A stretch of 64,000 nucleotides of DNA from Monocercomonoides exilis (taxonomy: Eukaryota > Preaxostyla > Oxymonadida > Polymastigidae): contig LSRY02000014.1 of NCBI GenBank assembly GCA_001643675.2, positions 1,288,001-1,352,000 on the forward strand, read 5' to 3'. Numbering within the stretch: position 1 is the stretch's first letter; every line of letters starts with the position of its first letter. Shown here piece by piece: positions 63,070 through 64,000 of this stretch. The notes below the pieces were generated by a model. The model was not told the origin of the DNA. It searched no databases and saw only the letters and a program-made list of their open reading frames with translations. Made by a program: the position numbers and the translations under genes.

Positions 63070-64000
63070 ATTTCAATTTCAAATTTTATTTATTCATAAT
63101 TTTTCTTCTTCCATTTTCTGTTGAGCTTTCATCAGATGATTCTTTCTCGATATCGCATTCTTTGAGATATATTTTTGAAACCTTTTCGGCTTTTTTGTGA
63201 AATTCATTGTTTCTTCGTTTTCTTCATCCGAAATGCTTTCTTTCAATTAATTCTTTTCACTATTTCTTTTCAAATAATCATCCCACTCATTCAGCACCTT
63301 TTCTTCTGTTATTTCTTTGCCATAGTTATCAAAACGATTTCGTGAGATGGAAGAGGATAAGTCGATAATTGGCGAAGCTTCATCAGGACTGGACATGATA
63401 AATCGTTCAACATACCGATGCACATGAATGCTCTTCTTATTAAAGAAGGTTATAGCTCTAAATGAATTGATTGTTGAAGAGCTTTGACCAGAATTGATCT
63501 TTTTGCAATTGAAAATGAAGATAAAGTGGATTCATAATGAAAACTCATTTCTGATTGAAGATTGCAAATACACCTCTGTCAAGAAGCTGACTGATGTGTG
63601 TGCTGTGTGGGACGAACGTTACAACATCAACATTTTCTTTTTTGAATTCTTGCCTTTTTGTTGGGTCTGCTCGAGAAATATGGGAGTCAACAAGAGGTTA
63701 TCAATGAAATTCGTCAAGTGGCATGTGTTGCCTTCTTTCTTTGATCGAATTGAGAAGAATTGTTGAAACAAATTTCTTAACTGCAAGGGTTCCACCCATC
63801 CACATCACTTCAGCCATTTCTCAAGATTTGAAGATTGAAGAGGCTTCAAATCATTAGGAAGTTTAAGACTTGCCCATTGAATCACAAAAGGAAGTTATTG
63901 ACCATCAGCTGCAACCGCTTCAATAAGTGTCGAATTCGCCATACACTCTGAAGATTTAGTAAAATCTGGTTTTGCATATGCAAAACCCCCCAACATTCTG
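63070..64000 (-). pseudogene. Broken pogo/Tigger-like transposase, copy 4 (runs off window)
   Basis: The minus strand, entering from the window edge, reads AFAYAKPDFTKSSECMANST, LIEAVAADGQ, a TAA, then LPFVIQWASLKLPNDLK. The second catalytic region survives as LVDSHISRADPTKRQEF and the signature as VDVVTFVPHSTHISQLLDRG then VFAIF (near 63640-63570). A C-terminal charged part (NRFDNYGKEITEEKVLNEWD) aligns with RFDYFGKLITDEEFFIVWKK of copy 2. Several stops and frameshifts separate the blocks. It is more similar to copy 2 than to copies 1 and 3. Confidence 0.75.

Overview
The window is nuclear DNA of a protist. The best fit is an oxymonad of the Monocercomonoides type (Preaxostyla), which is an inference from style rather than from a marker gene. 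Four things point there: short GT-AG introns; gene-dense GC-richer exons set in very AT-rich spacers; extremely long Ser-rich open frames; and a giant right-handed beta-helix surface protein with one C-terminal membrane helix. The code is standard. The four intact genes end at TAA, TAG and TGA positions that make sense, which argues against the oxymonad Streblomastix, whose TAA and TAG are read as Gln.

Layout. 1-810: the 3' end of an unrecognised gene and a basic tail frame behind one TGA. 1453-2400: a broken Merlin/IS1016-type transposase (-). 2804-7527: a decayed multi-exon gene (+) that still shows a ubiquitin-like domain and at least one intact-looking intron. 7.5-12.7 kb: AT-rich spacer with a broken pogo/Tigger-like transposase and short inverted-repeat elements. 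12731-21621: a two-exon, about 2943-residue beta-helix membrane protein (-). 21.6-28.2 kb: spacer with two more pogo-like remnants, MITE-like elements, a dispersed repeat and homopolymer tracts. 28220-32630: a seven-exon HEAT-repeat gene (-) that best matches the axonemal dynein assembly factor DNAAF5/HEATR2. 32737-60222: a six-exon gene (+) for an unrecognised protein of about 8982 residues whose last exon is 25.9 kb. 60888-62237: a two-exon calreticulin (-). 62.5-64 kb: repeats and a fourth pogo-like remnant running to the window edge.

The DNAAF5-like gene and the giant gene are divergent, with only 106 bp between start codons, so they probably share a promoter region. The giant gene and calreticulin converge. 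I joined exons by hand across 13 introns. All joins keep frame, and 11 of 13 donors read GTNTG. All gene models and homology calls come from reading the sequence; no database search was run. I saw no tRNA, rRNA or CRISPR array, but RNA genes were not scanned systematically.
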